From Oceanimonas doudoroffii (GTDB taxonomy: Bacteria; Pseudomonadota; Gammaproteobacteria; Enterobacterales; Aeromonadaceae): a stretch of 64,000 nt of DNA. How positions within the stretch are numbered: position 1 is the stretch's first letter; each line of letters opens with the position of its first letter. The notes below the pieces were generated by a model that saw only the letters and a program-made list of their open reading frames with translations, was not told where the DNA came from and ran no database searches. Of this stretch, positions 1 through 8,062 are shown piece after piece. The DNA is taken from NCBI RefSeq assembly GCF_002242685.1, contig NZ_NBIM01000001.1, positions 682,001-746,000 on the forward strand. Direction: 5' to 3'. The position numbers and the translations under genes were made by a program.

Positions 1-406
1 GAATAAAGCGGCTGTGCGGAATATAGAGCAGCTCCGCCACCTGACGCACGATGCCCTCCTCCTGCTGGTCCAGTTCGCCATCGGCCAGGGCCATGTGCCA
101 CAAGGCCTGTAAAATGGCCTCGCGTCGTGTCGCCGGCAGGGCCCGCAGGTGTGTGGTAAATTCAAACAGGGAAATGGCTTGCTGCTGTCGTGCCCTGCCC
201 TGTTCAAGCCATAGTTCCAGTTGTTGTGCCTCGTCCCGGAACAAGCGCCGGAACAGGCTCTGCAACCGACGCTGCTCGGCATCACTAGCACTGCCATCGG
301 CCAGCATCACCTCGACCAGCAGGGCCGCTACCGCGGCCTCCTCGGACAGCTCGGCGGCGGTTTCACCCGGGTTGCCGGACAGCCATTGCTTGAGTTGTTT
401 TATCAT
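1..406 (-). CDS. TerB-family protein, partial (C-terminus beyond window start)
   Basis: The reading frame starts at an ATG at 406 behind a GGAG ribosome site and stays open to the window edge, so about 135 residues are visible. The protein begins MIKQLKQWLSG and has two similar acidic helical stretches containing VEVMLADGSAS and MALADGELDQ. This repeated MxxADGxxxxxE pattern is typical of TerB and DjlA-type helical domains, where the acidic residues may bind metal. TerB-like proteins are linked to tellurite and envelope stress, but the precise role here is unknown. It is divergent from the fructosamine kinase gene. The family call is by motif only. Confidence 0.7.
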   Translation of the reverse strand, partial: MIKQLKQWLSGNPGETAAELSEEAAVAALLVEVMLADGSASDAEQRRLQSLFRRLFRDEAQQLELWLEQGRARQQQAISLFEFTTHLRALPATRREAILQALWHMALADGELDQQEEGIVRQVAELLYIPHSRFI

Positions 407-493
407 ACTATCTCCATGGTGAAGAGGATGGCCGGCCGACGCCGGCGTATGGCCTATACTGTGGCAAAACCGGTACCGTGGAGTGAAGCGCTT

Positions 494-1357
494 ATGTGGC
501 CCGTTATTGCCAGTCAGATCAGCGAGGCGATTGACGCCGAATTTGCCATTACCGAACGCAAGCCCCTCAGCGGTGGTGAAATCAACCAGGCCTTTCGTGT
601 CAGCGATGGCCACCGCCACTTTTTCGTTAAATTGAATGACCGTGCCGGCGTCGATATGTTCCGCACCGAGTGGACCAGCCTTGAGCATTTACTCAATACC
701 CAGACCGTGAAGGTGCCCCGCCCTGTCTGCTGTGGCACCACGGTGAGCAGCAGTTTTCTGGTATTGGAATACCTGGCCCTGGGCAGTGCCGAAGAGCAGG
801 ACTGGCACATGCTGGGCCGGCAGCTGGCCCATCTGCACAAGGGCAGCTCCCAGCCCATGTATGGTTGGGACGAGGACAATTTTATCGGCACCACGGTGCA
901 ACCCAATGCCTGGCATAAAAAATGGGCCACCTTTTTTGCCGAGCAGAGAATAGGCTGGCAACTGAAGTTGCTGGAAGAAAAGGGCCAGTATTTTGGGGAT
1001 ATCGAAGAAATTGTCGGTGCCATCAAAAACCGCCTTGCCAGTCACCAACCTCGGGCATGTCTGTTGCATGGAGATTTATGGCGTGGCAACCTTGGATTCA
1101 GTGAGCGACAGGGCGTGCTGTTTGATCCGGCCAGTTATTTTGGTGATCGGGAAACGGATATTGCCATGACCGAGTTGTTTGGCCAGTTTCCCCGCGTCTT
1201 TTACCAGGGTTACGACGCTGTCTGGCCCCGGGAAGAGGGTTACCGTGCCCGCCGCGAGATCTACAACCTCTATCACCTGCTCAATCACGTCAATCTCTTT
1301 GGGAACCCTTATCTGCAGCAGGCAAAAACCAGCCTGCTGCGCATTATCGCCAGTTAG
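494..1357 (+). CDS. fructosamine kinase family protein (YniA-like)
   Basis: 287 residues, close to E. coli YniA. The protein has the aminoglycoside-phosphotransferase-like fold of the fructosamine-3-kinase family: a catalytic loop HGDLWRGN near residue 197 and a metal-binding FDPASYFGDRETD segment. Family members phosphorylate ketosamines on glycated proteins or small amines and so help remove early glycation products in the cytoplasm. The ATG at 494 was chosen because the protein then matches family length. The frame is open further upstream, but that extension is Arg-rich and unlike the family. The folM-like reductase follows 8 bases later, so the two are probably cotranscribed. Substrate not established. 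Confidence 0.85.
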   Translation: MWPVIASQISEAIDAEFAITERKPLSGGEINQAFRVSDGHRHFFVKLNDRAGVDMFRTEWTSLEHLLNTQTVKVPRPVCCGTTVSSSFLVLEYLALGSAEEQDWHMLGRQLAHLHKGSSQPMYGWDEDNFIGTTVQPNAWHKKWATFFAEQRIGWQLKLLEEKGQYFGDIEEIVGAIKNRLASHQPRACLLHGDLWRGNLGFSERQGVLFDPASYFGDRETDIAMTELFGQFPRVFYQGYDAVWPREEGYRARREIYNLYHLLNHVNLFGNPYLQQAKTSLLRIIAS

Positions 1358-1365
1358 GAGAAGTC

Positions 1366-2112
1366 ATGCCGCAACCCGTGGTGTTGATTACCGGCGCCGC
1401 CAGGCGCATTGGAGCCTCAATCAGTCGTCACCTTCACCAGCGGGGATACCGCCTGGTACTGCATTTTCATCACAGCGAGGCCCTGGCCAGGGAGCTGGCC
1501 GACAGTCTGAATCATGAACGCCCCGACAGCGTACACTTGTTGCAACAGGATCTGACCCGGCTTGACGAACTCAATGCCCTGGCAGATCGGGCCTTGGGCT
1601 GTTTTGGCCGCCTCGACGCCCTGGTCAACAACGCCTCTGCCTTCTATCCCACCGCCATGGGTGAGATCACTCCGGCCCAGTGGCTCGAGCTGTCGGCCAC
1701 CAATGCCGCTGCCCCGCTGCTACTGAGCCAGGCCCTGCTGCCGGCGCTGAAAAAGCAACGGGGGGCTATCGTCAATATGGTGGATATTCACGCCAAAAAT
1801 GGCCTGCAGCATCATCTCCCCTACAGCATGGCCAAGAATGCCCTGGCCACCCTGACCCGAGGGCTTGCGGCGGAGCTGGCTCCCGAGGTGCGAGTCAATG
1901 GCATCGCCCCCGGCGCCATCATCTGGCCCGAGCACGAGCTGGATGAGCAACAGAAGCAAACCGTGCTCAAGTCGGTGCCCATGGGGCGGCTGGGTGAGCC
2001 GGAAGAAATCGCCGAGACGGTGGCCTTTTTGCTGGAAGGGCCGGCCTACCTCACTGGTCAGATCATCGCGCTGGATGGCGGCCGCACCTGCCGTAGCCTG
2101 CCGGAGGCCTGA
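1366..2112 (+). CDS. folM: pteridine reductase (FolM/PTR1-like short-chain dehydrogenase)
   Basis: 248 residues. The nucleotide-binding motif TGAARRIG fits the TGxxxRxG form typical of PTR1-type pteridine reductases rather than the usual SDR TGxxxGxG. NNAS and the catalytic Tyr-x3-Lys (YSMAK) are present, and the C-terminus has the usual LTGQIIALDGG segment. The enzyme should reduce dihydropterins, possibly dihydrofolate and dihydromonapterin, with NADPH in the cytoplasm. It lies 8 bases after the fructosamine kinase gene and just before a small cysteine-rich gene, probably one operon. The symbol is by family resemblance; the true substrate could be another pterin. Confidence 0.8.
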   Translation: MPQPVVLITGAARRIGASISRHLHQRGYRLVLHFHHSEALARELADSLNHERPDSVHLLQQDLTRLDELNALADRALGCFGRLDALVNNASAFYPTAMGEITPAQWLELSATNAAAPLLLSQALLPALKKQRGAIVNMVDIHAKNGLQHHLPYSMAKNALATLTRGLAAELAPEVRVNGIAPGAIIWPEHELDEQQKQTVLKSVPMGRLGEPEEIAETVAFLLEGPAYLTGQIIALDGGRTCRSLPEA

Positions 2113-2140
2113 GCCCGCCGCCAACATGAAGGAGTTACAT

Positions 2141-2344
2141 ATGCGTGACTATTTTGAGCAAAACATTGTCTGCCCTCATTGCGGCCATCATACCCGTCTT
2201 GTGGTGGATGCGTCCGAAGGTGATCAGGACTATTACGAAGATTGTCAGGCCTGTTGTAACGCCATACATGTTTGTATTGAGCGAGATGAGCTAAGCGATG
2301 AGGTGCGTGTTCGCGTGGATGCCGATGATGAGCAGTACTTTTGA
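2141..2344 (+). CDS. CPXCG motif-containing cysteine-rich protein
   Basis: 67 residues. It contains CPHCG and, about 25 residues later, CQACC, so it probably folds as a small zinc ribbon. Acidic residues dominate the rest. The ATG at 2141 follows AAGGAG by six bases. The family (Cys_rich_CPXG) is widespread in gammaproteobacteria without an assigned function. It is the last gene before the 2402 terminator. Confidence 0.8.
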   Translation: MRDYFEQNIVCPHCGHHTRLVVDASEGDQDYYEDCQACCNAIHVCIERDELSDEVRVRVDADDEQYF

Positions 2345-2399
2345 ACCAGGCTGGTGTTATACCTAGCTCATGTATGTTGGCATAACATATTCATGTTAA

Positions 2400-2426
2400 T
2401 AAAGCCGGGTATACCCGGCTTTTTCT
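2400..2426. terminator. bidirectional intrinsic terminator
   Basis: A perfect 20-base palindrome, AAGCCGGGTATACCCGGCTT (2402-2421), is followed by a T run on the plus strand and preceded by A-rich sequence. It can end the CPXCG operon on the plus strand and the riboflavin synthase gene on the minus strand. Confidence 0.85.
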
Positions 2427-2434
2427 TGTCTGCT

Positions 2435-3043
2435 TCAGGCGCGGCTCGCCATTACCCGCTCCACGGTGTCCACTATGGCCTGGGTTTGCGGATCCACTTC
2501 GATATTGGCCAGGTAACCGGGCTGTACCCTCCCCAGGTTGGTGCGAGCCAGGGTTTCCGGTATCAGGTGCACGGCAAAGCCTGTATTATTCACCTCCCCC
2601 AGGGTCAGGCTGATGCCGTCAATACCGATATACCCCTTGGTAAACAGATATTTGCCAAGACCGGAGGGCATGGCAAAACGCAACATGGTGTTGCTCTCGG
2701 TTTCAACTCGCTCAAGCAGTTCGCTCTGCCCCATAATGTGCCCCGACATGGCGTGGCCACCAATATCATCGCCAAAGCGCGCAGCCCGTTCCAGGTTGAC
2801 ACCATCGCCGCGCTTCAGCTGACCCAGATTGGTCACCCGCAGGGTTTCCTGCATCAGGTCAAAACTGACCTGTTCTCCCTCAATGGCCGTGACCGTCAGG
2901 CAGCAACCATTATGGGCAACCGACGCCCCCAGGGCCAATCCCGGCAGCATCTCGGCCGGCATGGCCACCACATGGGTGCGAAAATCGGTTTTTTCAATCA
3001 CATCCAGCAGGATGCCCTGCCCTTGCACAATTCCGGTAAACAT
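2435..3043 (-). CDS. ribE: riboflavin synthase, alpha subunit
   Basis: 202 residues. The MFTGIVQG start is diagnostic. Two lumazine-binding repeats follow, the second around GHIMGQ. The enzyme dismutates two 6,7-dimethyl-8-ribityllumazine molecules into riboflavin and a pyrimidinedione, as a trimer in the cytoplasm. The gene stands alone and divergent from norM, the same neighbour as in E. coli and Vibrio. The 160-base spacer is too short for a full FMN riboswitch and I see no such element. Confidence 0.95.
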   Translation of the reverse strand: MFTGIVQGQGILLDVIEKTDFRTHVVAMPAEMLPGLALGASVAHNGCCLTVTAIEGEQVSFDLMQETLRVTNLGQLKRGDGVNLERAARFGDDIGGHAMSGHIMGQSELLERVETESNTMLRFAMPSGLGKYLFTKGYIGIDGISLTLGEVNNTGFAVHLIPETLARTNLGRVQPGYLANIEVDPQTQAIVDTVERVMASRA

Positions 3044-3087
3044 CGCGAAAATCCATCACAAAACAGTTCAAAATAATGGGAAACGGC

Positions 3088-3116
3088 CTGAATAACCGTT
3101 ATATTCCCGCTATATT
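3088..3116 (+). promoter_or_regulatory. candidate sigma70 promoter of norM
   Basis: CTGAAT (3088-3093) and TATATT (3111-3116) are separated by 17 bases, giving a leader of about 80 bases before the NorM start. Prediction from consensus only. Confidence 0.45.
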
Positions 3117-3151
3117 ACGATGCACCCGACATCGTCGTCAGCAGGAATTCA

Positions 3152-3181
3152 ATTCAGCGGCCTGAATGCCGGTTTTCAGGC
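3152..3181 (+). promoter_or_regulatory. two overlapping alternative hairpins in the norM leader
   Basis: Hairpin one pairs ATTCAG (3152-3157) with CTGAAT (3162-3167). Hairpin two pairs GCCTGAA (3160-3166) with TTCAGGC (3175-3181). They share bases, so only one can form at a time. No T run follows, so if this is a switch it more likely works on translation than on termination. Confidence 0.35.
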
Positions 3182-3203
3182 GCCATTCCCAAGCGAGAAA
3201 AGC

Positions 3204-4592
3204 ATGTCTTTCACCCCATATTTTGCCGAAACACGGCATTTGCTGCGGCTGTGCGGCCCCATTCTGGTGGCGCAGGTAGCCCAGACCACCATGAGTTTTG
3301 TCGACACCGTCATGGCCGGCCAGATCAGTGCCACCGATATGGCGGCGGTGGCCGTGGCCACAAGCTTCTGGCTGCCGATCATTTTGCTGGTGCAGGGGGT
3401 GGTCATGGCACTCACCCCCATCATATCGCAACTCAACGGCGCCCGTCGTCACCCGGAGGTGGCCGGCGCCGTCCATCAGGGTTTCTGGCTTACCCTGATG
3501 GTCATGGTGCCAGCCTGGCTGGCCCTGTATTTCTCGCCCCAGGTGCTGCACTGGATGGACGTAGAACCCCTGCTGGCAGAGAAAACCACCGGCTACCTGC
3601 ACGGCATTCTGTGGGGCATGCCCGCCTATGCCCTGTATCAGGTACTACGCAATTTCAGTGAAGGCCTGTCCCATACCCGGCCCACCATGGTCATCGGCTT
3701 TATTGGCCTGACGGTGAACGTGCCCGCCAACTATGTGCTGATCCACGGCAAATTCGGCCTGCCCCAGCTCGGCGGCGTGGGCTGTGGTTATGCCTCGGCG
3801 TTGGTATTCTGGGCCATGTTGATCGCCATGGTGGTGTATACACAACGCTCCAGCCTGCTTAGCCGCTTCGGTGTCTTTGCCGCCGTTACCGCCCCGGATC
3901 TGGCCCGCATCGGGCGCATTTTCCGCCTTGGCTTCCCTATTGCCATGGCCATTTTCTGCGAAGTTACCCTGTTTACCGTGGTGGCATTGCTATTGGCTCC
4001 ACTGGGGGCCGATGTGGTGGCCGGGCATCAGATCGCCATCAATTTTTCCAGCCTGATTTTCATGCTGCCACTGAGCCTTGGCATGGCACTGACCATCAGG
4101 GTGGGACACAGCCTGGGCGAAGGCATGGCCGAACAGGCCAAGGTTGCCAGCGTCTCGGGCATCGTCTTTGGTTGCCTGCTGGCGGTGTGCACGGCTCTGG
4201 CCACCGCCCTGTCCCGGTACTGGATAAGCGGTATCTATACCGACAACGATTACGTGCTGGAACTGGCCGCCAGCCTGCTGTTGCTGGCGTCTCTGTATCA
4301 GATTTCCGACTCGGTGCAGGTCATTGGTGCCGCCGCCCTGCGTGGTTACAAAGACACCCAGATGATTTTCTACATTACCCTGCTGGCCTACTGGCTGTGC
4401 GGCCTGCCGGTAGGCATGGTACTGGGACTGACCGACTGGCTGGTGCCCGCCATGGGCCCTCACGGCTTCTGGATTGGTTTTCTGGTAGGCTTGACCATAG
4501 CGGCAATCCTTTTGATTCGGCGGTTACGTAAAATTTATGAACGGGTCCATCATCGCAATATTGCTGGCCTGCCTCTGGTTGACGGGGTGTAA
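3204..4592 (+). CDS. norM: MATE family multidrug efflux pump NorM
   Basis: 462 residues with about twelve hydrophobic segments and MATE hallmarks near the start (GPILVAQVAQTTM, SFVDTVMAG). It should export cationic drugs and dyes from the cytoplasm in exchange for Na+ or H+ across the inner membrane. The ATG at 3204 is preferred because MSFTPYFAETRHLL matches known NorM N-termini. A further 28 codons are open upstream but fall in the structured leader. The last 56 bases overlap the DUF3080 gene in another frame, so the two are likely translationally linked. Confidence 0.92.
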   Translation: MSFTPYFAETRHLLRLCGPILVAQVAQTTMSFVDTVMAGQISATDMAAVAVATSFWLPIILLVQGVVMALTPIISQLNGARRHPEVAGAVHQGFWLTLMVMVPAWLALYFSPQVLHWMDVEPLLAEKTTGYLHGILWGMPAYALYQVLRNFSEGLSHTRPTMVIGFIGLTVNVPANYVLIHGKFGLPQLGGVGCGYASALVFWAMLIAMVVYTQRSSLLSRFGVFAAVTAPDLARIGRIFRLGFPIAMAIFCEVTLFTVVALLLAPLGADVVAGHQIAINFSSLIFMLPLSLGMALTIRVGHSLGEGMAEQAKVASVSGIVFGCLLAVCTALATALSRYWISGIYTDNDYVLELAASLLLLASLYQISDSVQVIGAAALRGYKDTQMIFYITLLAYWLCGLPVGMVLGLTDWLVPAMGPHGFWIGFLVGLTIAAILLIRRLRKIYERVHHRNIAGLPLVDGV

Positions 4593-5568
4593 TGACCGGC
4601 AGGCTCTTAAACCCGCCTTTGACACCTACCTGAGTCGTGTCGCCAATGTGTTGGGAGTCGATGCTCCCTCTCTTGGCGAACCACCGCCGCTGCCCACATT
4701 GCCTGCCCAGCGCCGACTGCAATTGCCCCAGCCGCGCGTCAGCGCCGGCCTGCTCGACACCCTGAAACTGGGAGAATGCCGGCTGCTGGGGCTGGTGAGT
4801 GAGCACAACAGCCCCATTGGTAAAAGCCAAAACGCCGGCGCCGTGCTGCTGTACCACCTGCATTTTCAGCAAGGCCTTGAGGACTGCCTGGCACAGAGTC
4901 ACGATGACGAGTTGCACGCCTGGCTGGCCGCATTGCAACAACAAAAAGCACCGCTATTGCCCGGCTATCACTGGAACATGATGGTGGCCGAGCCGGAGAT
5001 ACGAGCAGCCCTCACTCCCCGCCAGCGGCCGGTGCCGCCGGATCACCGCGGTTTTCAGTCAACCCTCCACGCCTTTGCCCTGTTTGCCGACCTCCAGCGA
5101 CAGGCCGCAGGCCACCTCTCACTGAAAGGCATTGACGCCACCGAGTTCAATTCGCGCCTGGGTGGCCTTTATAACAATCATTACCTGGGCGAACTCTATT
5201 ATTCATTGCACAGCGCCGCCCATTACCTGCAGCAAAGCCTCGACTTTCTGCAACGACTGACCCAGTTCGACTGTGACCCGGCAGGACAGGCCGACGCCGA
5301 ACGGCTGCGCAATGCCATGGAACATTACTACATTAAGGACATTCAGGGGCAGCTGAGCGAGCTGGACCGCCGCTTTGTTCAACTCGCCCCCCTGCTGGCC
5401 CAAAGCCTGTCGGCACCGACGGAGCGATATTCGGCCATGGCCGAATATCGCAACTGGTACGCCTCCGGCCTTGAAAGCCAGATCTATGTTCGCTACCGTC
5501 GCCTGACCCTCGAGCACGCCAGGGCATGGCAAGACTTTCTGCGCCGGTGCAATCTTTCACCGGGATGA
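4537..5568 (+). CDS. DUF3080 family lipoprotein
   Basis: 343 residues. The N-terminus is a short lipoprotein signal with the lipobox LTGC at 15-18, and the rest is soluble and helical, as expected for a membrane-anchored periplasmic protein. DUF3080 has no known function. The start lies inside norM (56-base overlap), which suggests coupling; no alternative start keeps the signal sequence. With Asn after the lipidated Cys, outer-membrane sorting is possible. The tRNA cluster follows after about 90 bases. Confidence 0.8.
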   Translation: MNGSIIAILLACLWLTGCNDRQALKPAFDTYLSRVANVLGVDAPSLGEPPPLPTLPAQRRLQLPQPRVSAGLLDTLKLGECRLLGLVSEHNSPIGKSQNAGAVLLYHLHFQQGLEDCLAQSHDDELHAWLAALQQQKAPLLPGYHWNMMVAEPEIRAALTPRQRPVPPDHRGFQSTLHAFALFADLQRQAAGHLSLKGIDATEFNSRLGGLYNNHYLGELYYSLHSAAHYLQQSLDFLQRLTQFDCDPAGQADAERLRNAMEHYYIKDIQGQLSELDRRFVQLAPLLAQSLSAPTERYSAMAEYRNWYASGLESQIYVRYRRLTLEHARAWQDFLRRCNLSPG

Positions 5569-5608
5569 GCAATTGTTCTCCATCCGGTTGTTGTGGAAGA
5601 AAAAAGGC

Positions 5609-5637
5609 TTGCCCAGCCCCGGCCCCTTGGCTAGTAT
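5609..5637 (+). promoter_or_regulatory. promoter of the tRNA-Val cluster
   Basis: TTGCCC (5609-5614), a 17-base spacer and TAGTAT (5632-5637) precede the first tRNA. The sequence just after the -10 is GC-rich, as in stringently controlled stable RNA promoters. Prediction from consensus. Confidence 0.65.
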
Positions 5638-5659
5638 ACGCAGCGCCTGAAGGCACGAT

Positions 5660-5736
5660 GCGTTCTTAGCTCAGTTGGTTAGAGCACCACCTTGACATGG
5701 TGGGGGTCGGTGGTTCGAATCCACTAGAACGCACCA
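5660..5736 (+). tRNA. tRNA-Val(GAC), copy 1
   Basis: 77 bases with CCA encoded. The acceptor GCGTTCT pairs with AGAACGC, the anticodon loop is TTGACAT giving GAC, and the T loop is GTTCGAATC. It reads GUC and GUU valine codons. First of three copies spaced by 12 bases. Confidence 0.97.
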
Positions 5737-5748
5737 ATTTTTACATAA

Positions 5749-5825
5749 GCGTCCTTAGCTCAGTTGGTTAGAGCACTACCTTGACATGGTAGGGGTCGGT
5801 GGTTCGAATCCACTAGGACGCACCA
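5749..5825 (+). tRNA. tRNA-Val(GAC), copy 2
   Basis: 77 bases, same anticodon. It differs from copy 1 by compensated base pairs: the acceptor has GCGTCC with GGACGC, and the anticodon stem has CTACC with GGTAG. This shows a functional, selected gene. Confidence 0.97.
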
Positions 5826-5837
5826 ATTTTAAATCAG

Positions 5838-5914
5838 GCGTTCTTAGCTCAGTTGGTTAGAGCACCACCTTGACATGGTGGGGGTCGGTGGTTCGAATCC
5901 ACTAGAACGCACCA
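5838..5914 (+). tRNA. tRNA-Val(GAC), copy 3
   Basis: 77 bases, identical to copy 1 including the encoded CCA. Probably processed from one transcript with the other two. Confidence 0.97.
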
Positions 5915-5920
5915 GATTGC

Positions 5921-5949
5921 AAAAGCCCGCTCACCGAGCGGGCTTTTTG
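5921..5949 (+). terminator. terminator of the tRNA-Val operon
   Basis: AGCCCGCTC and GAGCGGGCT pair around a three-base loop and are followed by TTTTT. Preceding A residues would also allow it to act on the minus strand, after the cytochrome gene. Confidence 0.9.
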
Positions 5950-5969
5950 TTATGCCTGACTCGTCAGTA

Positions 5970-7745
5970 TCATGGCGTCGCGGCGATGTGCGTATCGCTC
6001 AATGCCCTGATGTAGGCAGCCAGCGCCTTTTCTTCTTCGGGATAGAAGTCAAACTGACCCACCACAATGGGCGCGGCATTGAAAAACTCGGGCTCCGGCC
6101 AGCAATCGCTTGCACGCGCTTCGGCTTCAGTCGCATTGGCAACCGGCGAGTCAATCACGTCGTAGTTGGCAATAAAGGGGTTGCCAAAGGGAATCGGATT
6201 GGGCCTGCGTTCACCTTCCGGCACATGGTCGCAACGTTTTTTCAGGTCGCGGCTGCCGTAGAAGTGAATGATGCCCTCCAGGCTCTTGAAGTAACCATTA
6301 TGTGCAAATGCCTTGACGAAATTTGGCTCTTCACCTTTGGCAACTTCGCGCAGGGTGGGAGAACGGAACTCACCCGGGTGAATCTCGGTTCCGCTATAGA
6401 AGTTATGGCTAACATGCCCCACCAAACCTGCGATCTCTCCCTTGACGGTATTGGGAATATCACGATTAAAGGGGACGCCGATATTGTGATAACCCTGATC
6501 GGTATAAAGCTGACGCGGCTCGGTGCCGTCATCAACAAAAGGCCTGTCTGCATGGCATGCGACACAGAGCGCGGCGATACCTCTGCCAGCAAACTGAGGA
6601 TTACCCGTCACAATGGGGCCACTGGCGTTTTGGCGAAGAGGGCCAGGGTTACCATCATTTAGGCTGTCAGGCGCACTTTCTATGCCATAAAAAATATCAT
6701 GGCCGCGGTTTATTTCCCTAATCTCGTAAGGTTTTAAACCTGTACCCACAAAGGCCAGGGGAAACTCACCCCAGGTGGCTTGATCCGGCTTTACGTTTTC
6801 CAGCTGGTTACACAGCTGAGTTGAGGCATATGAAGCAAAGTCTACCTCCCCCTTACAGCCGAGCTCCCGGTACAGGGCAAGATCCCTCAACGAACTGAAT
6901 GAGTTGACATCCGGTGAGCCCTGATAGGCGGACAACGCCAGGGCTACACGCCTGAACACCATCTTGTGATCAAGCCTATTGGGATTGGTGGAACAACTTA
7001 CCGGCTCCCCAAATGCCTTTTCATAAAGTCGCTTGTGAGCCCCTTTCACCTTCATGCAAATCTTGCGTTCGCCCGCATTTTGTTCAATACCGGGCTGAGC
7101 CGGATTCAAAGCCTGATCGGCCAATGCTCCGAGAAAAGGGGCGTATTCCTGCTCCAGATCGATGTACGAGTTCCAGCCAACTCTTATCTTACGCAACCGC
7201 AGGCTTTCCATGGTCACCGTTTCGCTGACCGCACCATCCCCTTCGGGGTAAGAGCCCACAGGGCCGGTGCCTTCGGCCCGCCCATCCCAGAACACCCCCC
7301 CGCACCATTCAACCAACCCGAAAGGATTATTTTCATTACAGGGCTGAAAATGCCGGGCAAAACTGCCATACGCCACGGTAGGCGGCTTTATTTTGCCGCG
7401 ATCATCGGGTTGTGCACCGGGGCTTCCCACCGGACCCAGGTTGGTATCAGAATCAGGGAAAGTCCAGCCCTGGTTGGGATCGTGGCAGGATACGCAGCCC
7501 TGAGCATTACTGGGGGTCGACATATCTTCATCAAAAAATACATGTTTACCGAATTCAGCCAGTGCCTGCTGCTGCTCGGTATATGTGACGGCCTGGGATT
7601 GAACTTGGGGAGCAAACGATAATATCGCCATGGTTATCAGGGATACATTAATGATTATTTTTTTCCCCGAAGACTTCAGCGGTAATGAAGGTTGTAAATC
7701 GGTGGACGTTGCCGCCCGACCCAATGGTTGGCTATTTATGGTCAT
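5970..7745 (-). CDS. large di-heme cytochrome c peroxidase/MauG-like protein
   Basis: 591 residues with two haem c motifs, CVSCH (84-88) and CVACH (394-398), the spacing style of the bacterial di-heme peroxidase and MauG superfamily. The rest, including AFAHNGYFKSLEGIIHFY near the C-terminus, also fits that family. It should be exported and either reduce peroxide with electrons from small cytochromes or oxidise a protein or metabolite. It is longer than classical CcpA (about 330) and has extra cysteines. The ATG at 7745 has AAGGAG eight bases upstream, which leaves a long polar stretch before the hydrophobic signal at about 28-50. Stands alone; partner unknown. Confidence 0.8.
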   Translation of the reverse strand: MTINSQPLGRAATSTDLQPSLPLKSSGKKIIINVSLITMAILSFAPQVQSQAVTYTEQQQALAEFGKHVFFDEDMSTPSNAQGCVSCHDPNQGWTFPDSDTNLGPVGSPGAQPDDRGKIKPPTVAYGSFARHFQPCNENNPFGLVEWCGGVFWDGRAEGTGPVGSYPEGDGAVSETVTMESLRLRKIRVGWNSYIDLEQEYAPFLGALADQALNPAQPGIEQNAGERKICMKVKGAHKRLYEKAFGEPVSCSTNPNRLDHKMVFRRVALALSAYQGSPDVNSFSSLRDLALYRELGCKGEVDFASYASTQLCNQLENVKPDQATWGEFPLAFVGTGLKPYEIREINRGHDIFYGIESAPDSLNDGNPGPLRQNASGPIVTGNPQFAGRGIAALCVACHADRPFVDDGTEPRQLYTDQGYHNIGVPFNRDIPNTVKGEIAGLVGHVSHNFYSGTEIHPGEFRSPTLREVAKGEEPNFVKAFAHNGYFKSLEGIIHFYGSRDLKKRCDHVPEGERRPNPIPFGNPFIANYDVIDSPVANATEAEARASDCWPEPEFFNAAPIVVGQFDFYPEEEKALAAYIRALSDTHIAATP

Positions 7746-8062
7746 GGAAATCTCCTTATTTCGGGGTAGAGCGACCTACCACCTAAAAGTTTAGCCAGCC
7801 ACAGGTCCGAAGTGAGTCCTAACTATGGCACTATTGATAACTTTCCCGCACAGTATTCATGGTTAATTTCTCGGTTTTGAAATTAATTGTCTTATATTTG
7901 AATTGCATGTTGGCATAATTCACTTCACTGAATCGTTATCATGTTGAAGTCAGCCAAACTGAACATTGAGCCACCGTCATTTTCCCCCCCTGTTATTTTG
8001 TTCACACTGGTTGTCATTCCGCGCCCGGGGCGCCCATCACAAGAGTCCAAGAGAGTGCCGCT
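7746..8062. other. 317-base intergenic spacer
   Basis: AT-rich spacer between the divergent cytochrome and aminotransferase genes. It must hold both promoters, but I see no convincing -35/-10 pair and no long palindrome. Confidence 0.5.
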
